A stretch of DNA of 64,000 nt from Ilumatobacter coccineus YM16-304 (GTDB taxonomy: Bacteria; Actinomycetota; Acidimicrobiia; Acidimicrobiales; Ilumatobacteraceae): NCBI RefSeq assembly GCF_000348785.1, contig NC_020520.1, positions 2,604,001 to 2,668,000 of the forward strand, read 5' to 3'. A program made the translations under genes and the position numbers. The notes under the pieces are model-generated. The model did not search any database, was not told where the DNA came from, and saw only the letters and a list, made by a program, of their open reading frames with translations. Each line of letters begins with the position of its first letter. Position 1 is the first letter of the stretch. Shown here piece after piece: positions 32,979 to 41,591 of this stretch.

Positions 32979-35177
32979 TCAGCGGAGCGTGACGGAGCGT
33001 TCGCCGGCGACGAGGGAGCCGATGCGCCACGTGGTCTCGGGAATGGCCGCCTGCACCGCATCGGCGTCGGCGGCGGCGCACACGACCACCATACCGATGC
33101 CCATGTTGAGAGTGCGGTAGAGCTCGTCGGTCGACATCTGCGGAGTCAGTTCACGCACCAGGCGAAACAGCGGTGGCACGGGCCACGACCCCAGCTCGAT
33201 GTCGGCAGCCACGCCGTCGGGCAGTACGCGCGGCAGGTTCTCGGGCAGTCCGCCACCGGTGATCTGCGCGAGCGCCTTGATCTTGCCCGATTCGAGCGCA
33301 CCGCGCAGCGGGTCGAGATAGTTGCGATGCGGTTCGAGGAGCGCGTCGCCGAGCGGCCGATCCATGCCGTCGGGGACGACGTCCATCGGGATCCACTCGA
33401 ACACCTTGCGCAGCAACGAGTAGCCGTTGGTGTGTGGCCCCGACGACGCCACGCCGATCAGGGTGTCGCCGGCGCTGACGTCGTCGCGCGGCAGCAGGTC
33501 GGCGGTGTCGACCACGCCGATGAGCGTGCCGGCGATGTCGAACGCGCCGTCTCGGTACACACCCGGCATCTCCGCGGTCTCGCCGCCGAGCACCGCACAG
33601 TTGGCTGCACGGCAGGCCTCGGCCATGCCCGTGACGACGTCGGCGACCATGTCGGCGTCGAGCACGCTCGCCGCGATGTAGTCGAGGAAGAACAGCGGGC
33701 GAGCGTTCTGCACGAGCACGTCGCCGATGCAGTGGTTGACGATGTCGGCCCCCACACCGCGCACCCGTCCGAGCCGAGCTGCGAGCTCGACCTTGGTGCC
33801 GACCCCGTCGGTCGAGGCAACGAGGACGGGATCATCGAGTTCGGTGATCGCCTTGGCCGAGAACACGCCGCCGAAGCTGCCGACGCCGTGCAGCACGCCG
33901 CGACCCGAACCGACGTCGTGTGTCGACTCGACGGCCGCCTTCATCTCGGCGACGGCGCGTGCGCCCTCGTCGATGTCGACCCCGGCCTCTGCGTAGCTCC
34001 GGAAGCCAGCGCCGGGTGCTCGCCATGCGATGTCGCGGCGGTGCTGCATGCCGGCGAACTCGATGGCGGCAAGGCGCCGGTACGCCGCATCGCGGGCTGC
34101 TGCGAGATCGTCGCCGAGTCCGGTGACGGCGAGCACGCGGCCGCCGGAGGTGCGCCCGTCGGTGACCCCGGCGTCGAAACGGATGGCGTCGCCGTCGTCA
34201 CCTCGATCGGTGATCGTGGCCCCCGACTCGGGTGTGCCGGGGTACCCCGCGGCTGCGGCGACCACGGTGACGGCGGAGCGATCGTCGATGGTGAGCGGCA
34301 CGTCGCCGATCGACCCGTTGGCGGCGGCCAGCGCGAGTTCGGCGAGATCGGTCGCGAGGAGCGGCAGCACGGCCTGCGCTTCGGGGTCGCCGAAGCGCAC
34401 GTTGTACTCGATGAGGCGAGGACCGTTGCCGGTCGACATCAACCCGGCGAAGATCACGCCGACGTACGGCGTCCCGGCGGCAGCGAAGTGGTCGACCACG
34501 GGTTGTACGAAGGTCGCCAGCAGGTCGTCGGCCGTGTGGGCGACCGGTGCCGGTGCGTAGGCGCCCATGCCGCCGGTGTTCGGGCCGGTGTCGCCCTCAC
34601 CGATCCGCTTGTGGTCTTGGGCCAACGGCAGCGCGACCGCCGTCGTGCCGTCGCACAGCGCGAGAAGCGAGCACTCGGGTCCACTGATCCGCTCTTCGAG
34701 GACGAACGGACCGGCTGCGGCGGCGTCGACGATCGCGGCGCGCGTCTCGCCGTCGGACGCCGGAACCGTGACGCCCTTGCCGGCCGCGAGTCCGTCGAGC
34801 TTGACCACGACGGGCCGGTCGAGCGCCGACCACCAGGCGATGGCGTCGTCGACGACGCGCTCGGAGCGCGCCGGGTCGAAGCGTGCATAGGCGGGTCCGG
34901 GGATGTCGAGCGCGGTGGCGAGGTCGCGGGCGAAGCCCTTCGACGCCTCGAGTTCGGCCAGTGCGGCGGTCGGCCCGAAGCACGGGATGCCGCGTCGGGC
35001 GCACTCGTCGGCAGCACCGGCGACGAGTGCCGCTTCGGGGCCGGGGATGACCAGGTCGGTGTCGTCGGGCGACGCGTCACCGAGGTCGGCGGCGAGCCGG
35101 ACGTCGTGTCCGTGGCGACGGCAGGCCCAGGCGATCGCCTGCTCGCGGCCGCCGGCACCCAGTACGAGAACTCTCAT
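32979..35177 (-). CDS. purD/purM: Bifunctional GAR synthetase / AIR synthetase (PurD-PurM fusion)
   Basis: 732 residues. Residues 1 to about 400 are PurD, which ligates glycine to phosphoribosylamine: MRVLVLGAGGREQAIAWA, the ATP-grasp region VVKLDGLAAGKGV, GGMGAYAPAP and EYNVRFGDPEAQ. The rest is PurM, which cyclises FGAM to AIR: YAEAGVDIDEGARAVAEMK, VASTDGVGTKVELA, NHCIGDVLVQNARPLFFLDY, GGETAEMPGVY and GPHTNGYSLLR. There is no stop or frameshift between the two, and both halves are full length, so this is a real fusion. It carries two non-consecutive steps (2 and 5) of purine synthesis. Start ATG at 35177. Confidence 0.92.
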   Translation of the reverse strand: MRVLVLGAGGREQAIAWACRRHGHDVRLAADLGDASPDDTDLVIPGPEAALVAGAADECARRGIPCFGPTAALAELEASKGFARDLATALDIPGPAYARFDPARSERVVDDAIAWWSALDRPVVVKLDGLAAGKGVTVPASDGETRAAIVDAAAAGPFVLEERISGPECSLLALCDGTTAVALPLAQDHKRIGEGDTGPNTGGMGAYAPAPVAHTADDLLATFVQPVVDHFAAAGTPYVGVIFAGLMSTGNGPRLIEYNVRFGDPEAQAVLPLLATDLAELALAAANGSIGDVPLTIDDRSAVTVVAAAAGYPGTPESGATITDRGDDGDAIRFDAGVTDGRTSGGRVLAVTGLGDDLAAARDAAYRRLAAIEFAGMQHRRDIAWRAPGAGFRSYAEAGVDIDEGARAVAEMKAAVESTHDVGSGRGVLHGVGSFGGVFSAKAITELDDPVLVASTDGVGTKVELAARLGRVRGVGADIVNHCIGDVLVQNARPLFFLDYIAASVLDADMVADVVTGMAEACRAANCAVLGGETAEMPGVYRDGAFDIAGTLIGVVDTADLLPRDDVSAGDTLIGVASSGPHTNGYSLLRKVFEWIPMDVVPDGMDRPLGDALLEPHRNYLDPLRGALESGKIKALAQITGGGLPENLPRVLPDGVAADIELGSWPVPPLFRLVRELTPQMSTDELYRTLNMGIGMVVVCAAADADAVQAAIPETTWRIGSLVAGERSVTLR

Positions 35178-35270
35178 CGATCAATGTGTCTTTCCGGGAT
35201 GCGTGTGGAGTCGGAGGTGACGCTCGACGCGTCGCGACGACGGCGAGGCGAACGAAGCGAGGTCACCGAA

Positions 35271-35306
35271 GCGTGCGTGATGGCGTGCGTGATGGCGTGC
35301 GTGATG
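35271..35306. repeat. Triplicate 12-bp tandem repeat
   Basis: Three identical copies of GCGTGCGTGATG fill 35271-35306, between the purF stop (35316) and the purD-purM start (35177). It is a plausible slippage product. No coding role is visible. Whether it acts as a regulator of the pur genes is unknown. Confidence 0.75.
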
Positions 35307-35315
35307 GTCGGCAAA

Positions 35316-36794
35316 TCAGTTCAACACGCCTTCGAAGGCGAGTTTGGCCTGCGCGTCGCCGACCGAGATCGGGTAGTCGCCGGTGAAGCAGGCGTTGCAG
35401 TGGCCGTCGTCGGCACCGGCCTCGCGACCGGCAACAGCGCGCATCATGCCGTCGAGCGAGAGGAACGCGAGGCTGTCGGCGCCGATGTGTGCTTCCATCT
35501 CGGCGACCGAGAGGCGTGCGGCCATGAGGTCGTCGTCGTGGCCCATGTCGACACCGAAGTGGCAGGCGTGGGTGATCGGTGGGCAGGTGATGCGCATGTG
35601 GACCTCGGCGGCGCCGGCATCGCGCAGCAGTTTGACGAGCGGCCCGGCGGTGGTGCCGCGCACGAGCGAGTCGTCGATCATGATGACGCGCTTGCCTTCG
35701 AGGTTCTCGGTGAGCGCGTTGAACTTGAGCGCCACACCGCGCTCACGGATGTCTTGGGTCGGCTCGATGAACGTGCGACCGATGTAGCGGTTCTTGATCA
35801 GGCCGTCGTTGAACGGCAGACCGCTCTCGGTCGAGAAGCCGATGGCGGCGGGGATCGACGAGTCGGGCACCGGGATGACGACGTCGGCGTCGACCATCGA
35901 CTCACGAGCGAGTTCGACACCGAGCTGTTGGCGAACGTGGTGGACCGACTTGTCGGCCCACACCGAGTCGGGTCGTGAGAAGTACACGAACTCGAATGTG
36001 CAGCGAGCGCCGTTGGCCTGGGGTGCGAGCACCTGGGTCCGTTCGATCTCGGCGCCGCGCAGCGTGACCATCTCGCCCGGACGGACTTCGTCGATGTCGA
36101 CGCAACCGAGGGTGGTGAGCGCACACGTCTCGCTGGCGACAGCGTGTCCGCCGTTGGGGAGCCGTCCGACCGAGAGCGGGCGGAAACCCCACGGGTCGCG
36201 AACGGCCATCACCTGGTCGGCGGCGAGGATGACGAGGGAGAACGCGCCCTTCCAGGCGGGGAGCGTGCGCTCGATGCGTTCTTGCCAGGTCTGCCCACCG
36301 GCGGCGGCCAGCATGAGCGTGAACACCTCGGTGTCGCTGGTGGCGGTGAGCCCGAACCCCTTGTGCAGCAATTCGTCGCGAAGTGTCGTGGCGTTGACCA
36401 GGTTGCCGTTGTGGGCCACCGACAGCGGGCCGTGCATGGTCTCGACGAGGAACGGCTGGATGTTGCGCTCGGCATTGGAGCCGGTGGTCGAGTACCGGGT
36501 GTGACCGATCGCGTGATAGCCGGTCAGTGGAGCCAGGGCTTCGGGGGTGAACACGGTCGACACGAGACCCGGTTCCTTGTGGACCCGAGCGCGTTTGCCG
36601 TCGCTCACCGCGATGCCGGCTGCTTCCTGCCCGCGGTGCTGCAACGCGAAGAGGCCGAAGAACGAGAGCTGAGCGACGCCTTCACCGTGTGGCGTCGAGA
36701 TGCCGAGTACGCCGCACTCGTCATGGGCGACGTCGTCGGCGGCCAACTCGTTGGGATCGGCGGGCACTGCTCGGACCGGGATCGATCGTTTCAT
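35316..36794 (-). CDS. purF: Amidophosphoribosyltransferase
   Basis: 492 residues. It makes phosphoribosylamine from PRPP and glutamine, the first committed purine step. The N-terminal glutaminase begins at Cys27 after a 26-residue propeptide (DECGVLGI), with LQHRGQEAAGIAV and GHTRYSTTGSN. The phosphoribosyltransferase half has the PRPP loop VIMIDDSLVRGTTAGPLVKL. The C-terminal GHCNACFTGDYPI region carries ligands of the Fe-S cluster form. The start ATG overlaps the purC stop by 4 nt. Confidence 0.95.
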   Translation of the reverse strand: MKRSIPVRAVPADPNELAADDVAHDECGVLGISTPHGEGVAQLSFFGLFALQHRGQEAAGIAVSDGKRARVHKEPGLVSTVFTPEALAPLTGYHAIGHTRYSTTGSNAERNIQPFLVETMHGPLSVAHNGNLVNATTLRDELLHKGFGLTATSDTEVFTLMLAAAGGQTWQERIERTLPAWKGAFSLVILAADQVMAVRDPWGFRPLSVGRLPNGGHAVASETCALTTLGCVDIDEVRPGEMVTLRGAEIERTQVLAPQANGARCTFEFVYFSRPDSVWADKSVHHVRQQLGVELARESMVDADVVIPVPDSSIPAAIGFSTESGLPFNDGLIKNRYIGRTFIEPTQDIRERGVALKFNALTENLEGKRVIMIDDSLVRGTTAGPLVKLLRDAGAAEVHMRITCPPITHACHFGVDMGHDDDLMAARLSVAEMEAHIGADSLAFLSLDGMMRAVAGREAGADDGHCNACFTGDYPISVGDAQAKLAFEGVLN

Positions 36795-37759
36795 GTCGTT
36801 GCTCCAGATGACGGTTCGAGATGCGCGAGCGCCGCGCGGATGCGTGGACCCGCCGGATAGTCGGCGTGGTCGAACGACGCGCCGGTGAGTCGTTCGTAGG
36901 CATCAACGTAGCGTGCGGTGGTGGCGGCCCAGACGTCGTCGGGAAGTTCGGGGATGTCGCCGTCGCCGCGGAAGTCGACGTCGGCCAAGGCGCGGCGAAC
37001 GACTTCCTTGTCGAGACTCTCGGGTTCGTCGGCGGCTGCGTGGCGTTCGTCGTACGACTCGGCGACCCACCAGCGTGACGAATCGGGCGTGTGGACCTCG
37101 TCGATGAGCAACAACGTGCCGTCGTCGGCGACCCCGAATTCGTACTTCGTGTCGGCCAGGATGAGCCCGGCGTCGCGTCCGCGTTCGGCGCCGCGCTCGA
37201 ACACGGCGAGCGCTGCGGTCTGCACCCGCTCCCACAGTTCGGCGTCGACGTACCCGCCGTCGACGACCTCGGCACAGGTGATCGGGATGTCGTGAGCACC
37301 GAGCTCGCCCTTGGTCGTCGGGGTGACGATCGGATGGGGGAGCGGGTCGTTCTTGACGAGACCGTCGGGCAGCGTGTGCCCGTAGATCGTGCGTTCACCG
37401 CGTGCGTAGGCGGTCCAGAGCGCCGTGTCGGTGACTCCGGTGATGTAGCCGCGGACGACGACTTCGACCGTGAGCGGCGTCGCCGACCGGGCGATCGTCA
37501 CGTTGGGGTCGGGGATCGACACGATGTGGTTGTCGACGATGTCGGCGGTCTGTTCGAACCACCACGCCGACAGTTGGTTGAGCACCTGGCCCTTGTAGGG
37601 CACGCCGGCGAGGATGCGGTCGAACGCCGAGAGCCGGTCGGTCGTGACGAACAGTCGGTGACCTGCGTGCTCGCCGTCGAGCGCGAACGACACCCGCACC
37701 TTGCCGTCACGCCGGTCGGGAAACGGGAGATCGATCTCGGTCAGGGCCTCTGGGGTCAC
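36791..37759 (-). CDS. purC: SAICAR synthetase
   Basis: 322 residues. It joins CAIR and aspartate with ATP. VRVSFALDGEHAGHRLFVTT and SAFDRILAGVPYKGQVLNQL form the ATP-grasp N-lobe, with VVRGYITGV and YEFGVADDGTLLLIDEVHTP as the metal/ATP region. The length is that of the longer, yeast-like PurC subclass. The start was set at the GTG at 37759, which has GGAG eight bases upstream; a longer frame exists but would lack a site. It overlaps purF by 4 nt. Confidence 0.92.
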   Translation of the reverse strand: MTPEALTEIDLPFPDRRDGKVRVSFALDGEHAGHRLFVTTDRLSAFDRILAGVPYKGQVLNQLSAWWFEQTADIVDNHIVSIPDPNVTIARSATPLTVEVVVRGYITGVTDTALWTAYARGERTIYGHTLPDGLVKNDPLPHPIVTPTTKGELGAHDIPITCAEVVDGGYVDAELWERVQTAALAVFERGAERGRDAGLILADTKYEFGVADDGTLLLIDEVHTPDSSRWWVAESYDERHAAADEPESLDKEVVRRALADVDFRGDGDIPELPDDVWAATTARYVDAYERLTGASFDHADYPAGPRIRAALAHLEPSSGATT

Positions 37760-37823
37760 GGCTACTCCGGGTGGTTCGTCGGTGAATCGAGGTGGAGGAA
37801 CGACATGATCGCGACGCTCGATG

Positions 37824-38546
37824 TCAGAGCTTCTTGGCGTGGGCGACGCCGTTTTCGAAGAGTCGCAACCCGAGGTGGTCGATGCCGCCACCGCCTCTCC
37901 CGTGGTGCGGGTGCTGGCGCGGGATGATGTGGTTCTCGGGGTGCGGCATGAGTCCGAGCACCATGCCCGTGCTGTCGCTCACACCGGCGATGTCGTCGAC
38001 CGACCCGTTCGGGTTGGTGCTCCGGTAGCGGAGGGCGATCTGACCGGCCGCGTCGAGCGACGCCGGGTCGGGATGCACGTAGCGGCCCTCGCCGTGAGCG
38101 ATCGGGCAGTGGATCGGAGCGTCGATGCCCTTGGTCCACACGCTGTTCGACTTGGTGGCGGCGTCGAGCACGACCCACCGGCAGTCGAAGGTGCCCTGGG
38201 CGTTGTGGCCGAGCGCGCCGGGCAGCAGGCGTGCCCGGGTGAGCACCTGGAACCCGTTGCAGATGCCGATGACGGGGCGACCCTTGTCGACGAACTGGCG
38301 CAGCCGGTCGCCGAGGCCGACGGTGAGGTCGAGCGCCAACATGCGTCCGGCCCCGAGCGAGTCGGCGTAGCTGAATCCACCGGCGACGACGGCGAGTTGT
38401 GCGTCGTCTAGGAAGCGCGGCGTCTCGATGAGTTCGTCGGCCAGCACGACGCGCACGTCGGCGCCCGCCATCTCGAGCGCGGTCTTCACGTCGAGGTCGC
38501 GGTTGGTTCCGGGGCCGGCGATGACGACGGCACTGACCCTGCTCAC
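37824..38546 (-). CDS. purQ: FGAM synthase glutaminase subunit PurQ
   Basis: 240 residues, class I glutamine amidotransferase. The nucleophile elbow GICNGFQVL contains the catalytic Cys. GGFSYADSLGAGRMLAL supplies the oxyanion hole region, and LGLMPHPENHIIP the His-Glu pair. It releases ammonia for PurL. It overlaps purSL by 4 nt (ATGA) and is followed 64 bp on by purC. The Gly/His-rich C-terminal insert (HPHHGRGGGG) is unusual. Confidence 0.93.
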   Translation of the reverse strand: MSRVSAVVIAGPGTNRDLDVKTALEMAGADVRVVLADELIETPRFLDDAQLAVVAGGFSYADSLGAGRMLALDLTVGLGDRLRQFVDKGRPVIGICNGFQVLTRARLLPGALGHNAQGTFDCRWVVLDAATKSNSVWTKGIDAPIHCPIAHGEGRYVHPDPASLDAAGQIALRYRSTNPNGSVDDIAGVSDSTGMVLGLMPHPENHIIPRQHPHHGRGGGGIDHLGLRLFENGVAHAKKL

Positions 38547-41401
38547 GATTGGCTCCCCTCGGCGTCAGCCGGCGGTTCGGTGGGTGGTCGGGCGCTCGGC
38601 GAGCGTCGGCCTTCGGTCTGATAGGGCGCCTGGTTGAACGCGTCGGCGAGGTCGGACACGAGGATCGGTTCGACCTGCGGCATCGAGAGCAGCCCGCTCT
38701 CGGACACCTCGCCGAGGCGCTGGACGTCGTCGTCCATGATCCGCAGGAACGCGGGCACGCTGCGCGGTTCGATCTCGACGACGAGGCGTCCGGTCGACTC
38801 GCTGAACAGCGCCGTGGCGAGATCGTCGTGGGGGAGTTCGTCGATGGTGGCACCGAGTCGTCCGCCGATGCACATCTCGGCGAGGGCGACGGCGAGTCCA
38901 CCTTCGCTCAGGTCGTGGCACGATGCGATGAGCCCCGCCTGCATCGCCGCGTGGAGATGGCGATAGTGCTCGGGGGCGTCGGGGTCGGGTGCCGGGGCGA
39001 CACCGACGTTCGGCGGCGGGCTCTGCACCTTGTCGAGGTGCGAACCGGCGAACTCGGGTTCGGTGCTGCCGATCAGCATCAAGACGTTGCCGGCGGCCTT
39101 GAGGTCGGGGGTGACGCAACGGTCGGCGTCGGGCACGTGTCCGACGGCGGTGATGACCAGGGTGGGTGGCACCGCGTGACGGTCGCCGTCGGAGCCGACG
39201 TACTCGTTGTTGAGCGAGTCCTTGCCCGACACGAACGGGGCATTGAACGTGAACGCCGCCGCACAACACCCGTCGACGGCAGCGACGAGTTCGCCCATGG
39301 TCGACGGGCGGCGTGGGTCACCCCACGAGAAGTTGTCGAGCAGTGCGATCTTGTCGGGGTCGGCACCGACGGCCACGACGTTGCGAACCGCTTCGTCGAC
39401 CGCAGCGAACGCCATGGCTTCGGGATCGTGCAGTCCGTGCCACGGGTTGACGCCGATGCCGATCGCGATGCCGCTGGTGCTGGTCGGCTCGGCCAAGACG
39501 ACACCGTCGGCCGGTCCGTCGCTCGCCGCGCCGACGAGCGGGCGCACGACGGTCGACCCGAGGATCTCGTGGTCGTACTGGTGGATCGTGGCCGCCTTCG
39601 ACGAGATGTTCGGGTGCGACAGCAACGCCAGCAGCGTGGCCGCCGGGTCGCTGACGGTTCGACCCGTGACGTTGGTGCGATTGGGGGTCGGCACGTCGGC
39701 GGGCAGCGTCCGCTGAGGCCGCCCGTCGTGCAGGAACTCGGTGCTCATGTCGGCCACCACGGCATCGCCGACGCGCACGACGAGTCGGCCGTCACCGGTG
39801 AACGACCCGATGTCGGCCCAGTCGACACCGACGCGCTCGCAGCGCTTGGCGAGCGCGCTCACGCCGCGCGGCGGCACCGATACGACCATGCGTTCCTGCG
39901 CTTCGGAGAGCCACACCTCCCACGGCTCGAGGCCGGGGTACTTGCGTGGGACGAGTTCGAGGTCGACGTCGCAGCCGATGCCTTCGGCCATCTCGCCGAC
40001 CGCCGACGACAGACCACCGGCACCACAGTCGGTGATGGCGGAGTAGAGGTCTTCGGCGCCGATCAACGCATCGATCAGCAGCTTCTCGACGATCGGATCA
40101 CCGATCTGCACGCTCGCACCGGCGACTTCGCCGGTCGTGGCGTTCATGGTGGCCGACGAGAACGTGGCGCCGCGGATGCCGTCTCGCCCCGTCGCGCCGC
40201 CGAGCACGATCACGCGGTCGCCGGCGTGCGGGCCTTCGTGGAGTGGGCGAGTGGGAGCGGTACCGATGCAGCCGGCGAACACGAGCGGGTTGGTCGTGTA
40301 GGCCTGGTCGTACAGGATGGCGCCGGCCACGGTCGGCAGGCCGATCTTGTTGCCGTAGTCGGCGACGCCGTCGATCACACCGGTCTGGATGCGTCGAGGA
40401 TGCAGCGCTCCGTCGGGCAGGTCGGCGAGCGGCAGGTCGAGGGGGCCGAAGCAGAGGATGTCGGTGACGGCGATCGGTTTGTGGGCGATGCCGAGCACGT
40501 CGCGGATCACGCCGCCCACGCCGGTGTTCGCCCCGCCGAACGGCTCGACCGCCGACGGGTGGTTGTGCGTCTCGGCCTTGAGTGCGATGGTCGTTCCCTT
40601 GGCGAATTCGACGACCCCGGCGTTGCCGACGAACGACGACACGACGAACGGCGCGGCGATCGCTTCGGTGCACTCGCGGAGCTGTTTGAGCAGCGGGGTC
40701 CGCTCGACGGGCTCCTGCCCGTCTTCGCTGGCGAGGATGACGGCACGGAACGACTTGTGAGCGCAGTGCTCGCTCCAGGTCTGCGCCAGCGTCTCGAGTT
40801 CGAGGTCGGTGGGGTCGCGATCGATCGATTCGAAGTGGTCGCGGATGACCCGCAGCTCCTCGGGGTCGAGATACAGCGCCCGCTCGGCGCTCACGGCGGC
40901 CAGTCCGTCGTCGTCGAGGCCGCGGATCGCGATGACCGTGGCGTCGATCTGGCGGTCGGCCGTGCTCGGGTGCGGCGGCTCGATGGTGCCGGGCGCCCAC
41001 CGTTCGATGATCGGGTTGGCCAACAGTCGTTCGACGACCGCGGCGATCGCTTCGTCGCTCAGCGAGTCGTCGAATTCGACGCGTGTTCCGGTCGCGGCGT
41101 GGTCGATCTCGATGCCGAGGCGTTCAGTCGCGTGGCGTACCGCATCGGCACCGCTGTCGGTCACACCGGGCAACAGGGCGATCTCGACGCCGGGACCGCT
41201 GGGGACGTCCCAGGTGCCCATCTGCAACAACGGGTCGACGAGGACGCCGTGGAGCAGTTGTCGCTCGTCGCTCGACAGTTCGGCGTCGATGAACACGATG
41301 TCGGACACGGTGACGTCACCGATCGGAGCGAGACCGAGCGCCGCAGCGCCGTCGACGATGGCGCGGGCCCGCGGATCGGGATCGATCGACCGGATGGTCA
41401 T
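38543..41401 (-). CDS. purSL: FGAM synthase large subunit with PurS-like N-terminus (PurSL)
   Basis: 952 residues. Residues 1-150 hold two PurS-like ferredoxin folds (IVFIDAELSSDERQLLHGVL, then ALLPGVTDSGADAVRHATER and VVERLLANPIIERW). The rest is the PurL AIRS-like repeat pair: LAQTWSEHCAHKSFRAVI (catalytic His), AETHNHPSAVEPFGGANTG, GDRVIVLGGATGRDGIRGAT and AGLIASCHDLSEGGLAVAL. This is the PurSL fusion found in some lineages, so no separate purS gene is needed, with a free PurQ subunit. The start was taken at MTIRSIDPD (ATG 41401); an ATG at 41458 is the alternative. Confidence 0.9.
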   Translation of the reverse strand: MTIRSIDPDPRARAIVDGAAALGLAPIGDVTVSDIVFIDAELSSDERQLLHGVLVDPLLQMGTWDVPSGPGVEIALLPGVTDSGADAVRHATERLGIEIDHAATGTRVEFDDSLSDEAIAAVVERLLANPIIERWAPGTIEPPHPSTADRQIDATVIAIRGLDDDGLAAVSAERALYLDPEELRVIRDHFESIDRDPTDLELETLAQTWSEHCAHKSFRAVILASEDGQEPVERTPLLKQLRECTEAIAAPFVVSSFVGNAGVVEFAKGTTIALKAETHNHPSAVEPFGGANTGVGGVIRDVLGIAHKPIAVTDILCFGPLDLPLADLPDGALHPRRIQTGVIDGVADYGNKIGLPTVAGAILYDQAYTTNPLVFAGCIGTAPTRPLHEGPHAGDRVIVLGGATGRDGIRGATFSSATMNATTGEVAGASVQIGDPIVEKLLIDALIGAEDLYSAITDCGAGGLSSAVGEMAEGIGCDVDLELVPRKYPGLEPWEVWLSEAQERMVVSVPPRGVSALAKRCERVGVDWADIGSFTGDGRLVVRVGDAVVADMSTEFLHDGRPQRTLPADVPTPNRTNVTGRTVSDPAATLLALLSHPNISSKAATIHQYDHEILGSTVVRPLVGAASDGPADGVVLAEPTSTSGIAIGIGVNPWHGLHDPEAMAFAAVDEAVRNVVAVGADPDKIALLDNFSWGDPRRPSTMGELVAAVDGCCAAAFTFNAPFVSGKDSLNNEYVGSDGDRHAVPPTLVITAVGHVPDADRCVTPDLKAAGNVLMLIGSTEPEFAGSHLDKVQSPPPNVGVAPAPDPDAPEHYRHLHAAMQAGLIASCHDLSEGGLAVALAEMCIGGRLGATIDELPHDDLATALFSESTGRLVVEIEPRSVPAFLRIMDDDVQRLGEVSESGLLSMPQVEPILVSDLADAFNQAPYQTEGRRSPSARPPTEPPADAEGSQS

Positions 41402-41591
41402 CCGGTTCCGGTTGGGTTGATCGACGGTCACACTCGGATCGGACACCGGCGCGACCATAGGCAGTGCAGACCGTTTCGACCAGCTTTTGCACGAAATGTC
41501 ACAGAGCCGTCGCGCAGTCCGCGCACGCAACGTCAGGCGCCGTGCGCACGCGAGACACCGGGTGGTTCCGTGGTGCCTGGGGGAGCGTCGT

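Noticed and set aside
32946-35978. A 1010-codon plus-strand frame
   Set aside because: It lies antisense to the purD-purM fusion and purF, whose motifs are clear; no start site or family motif of its own.
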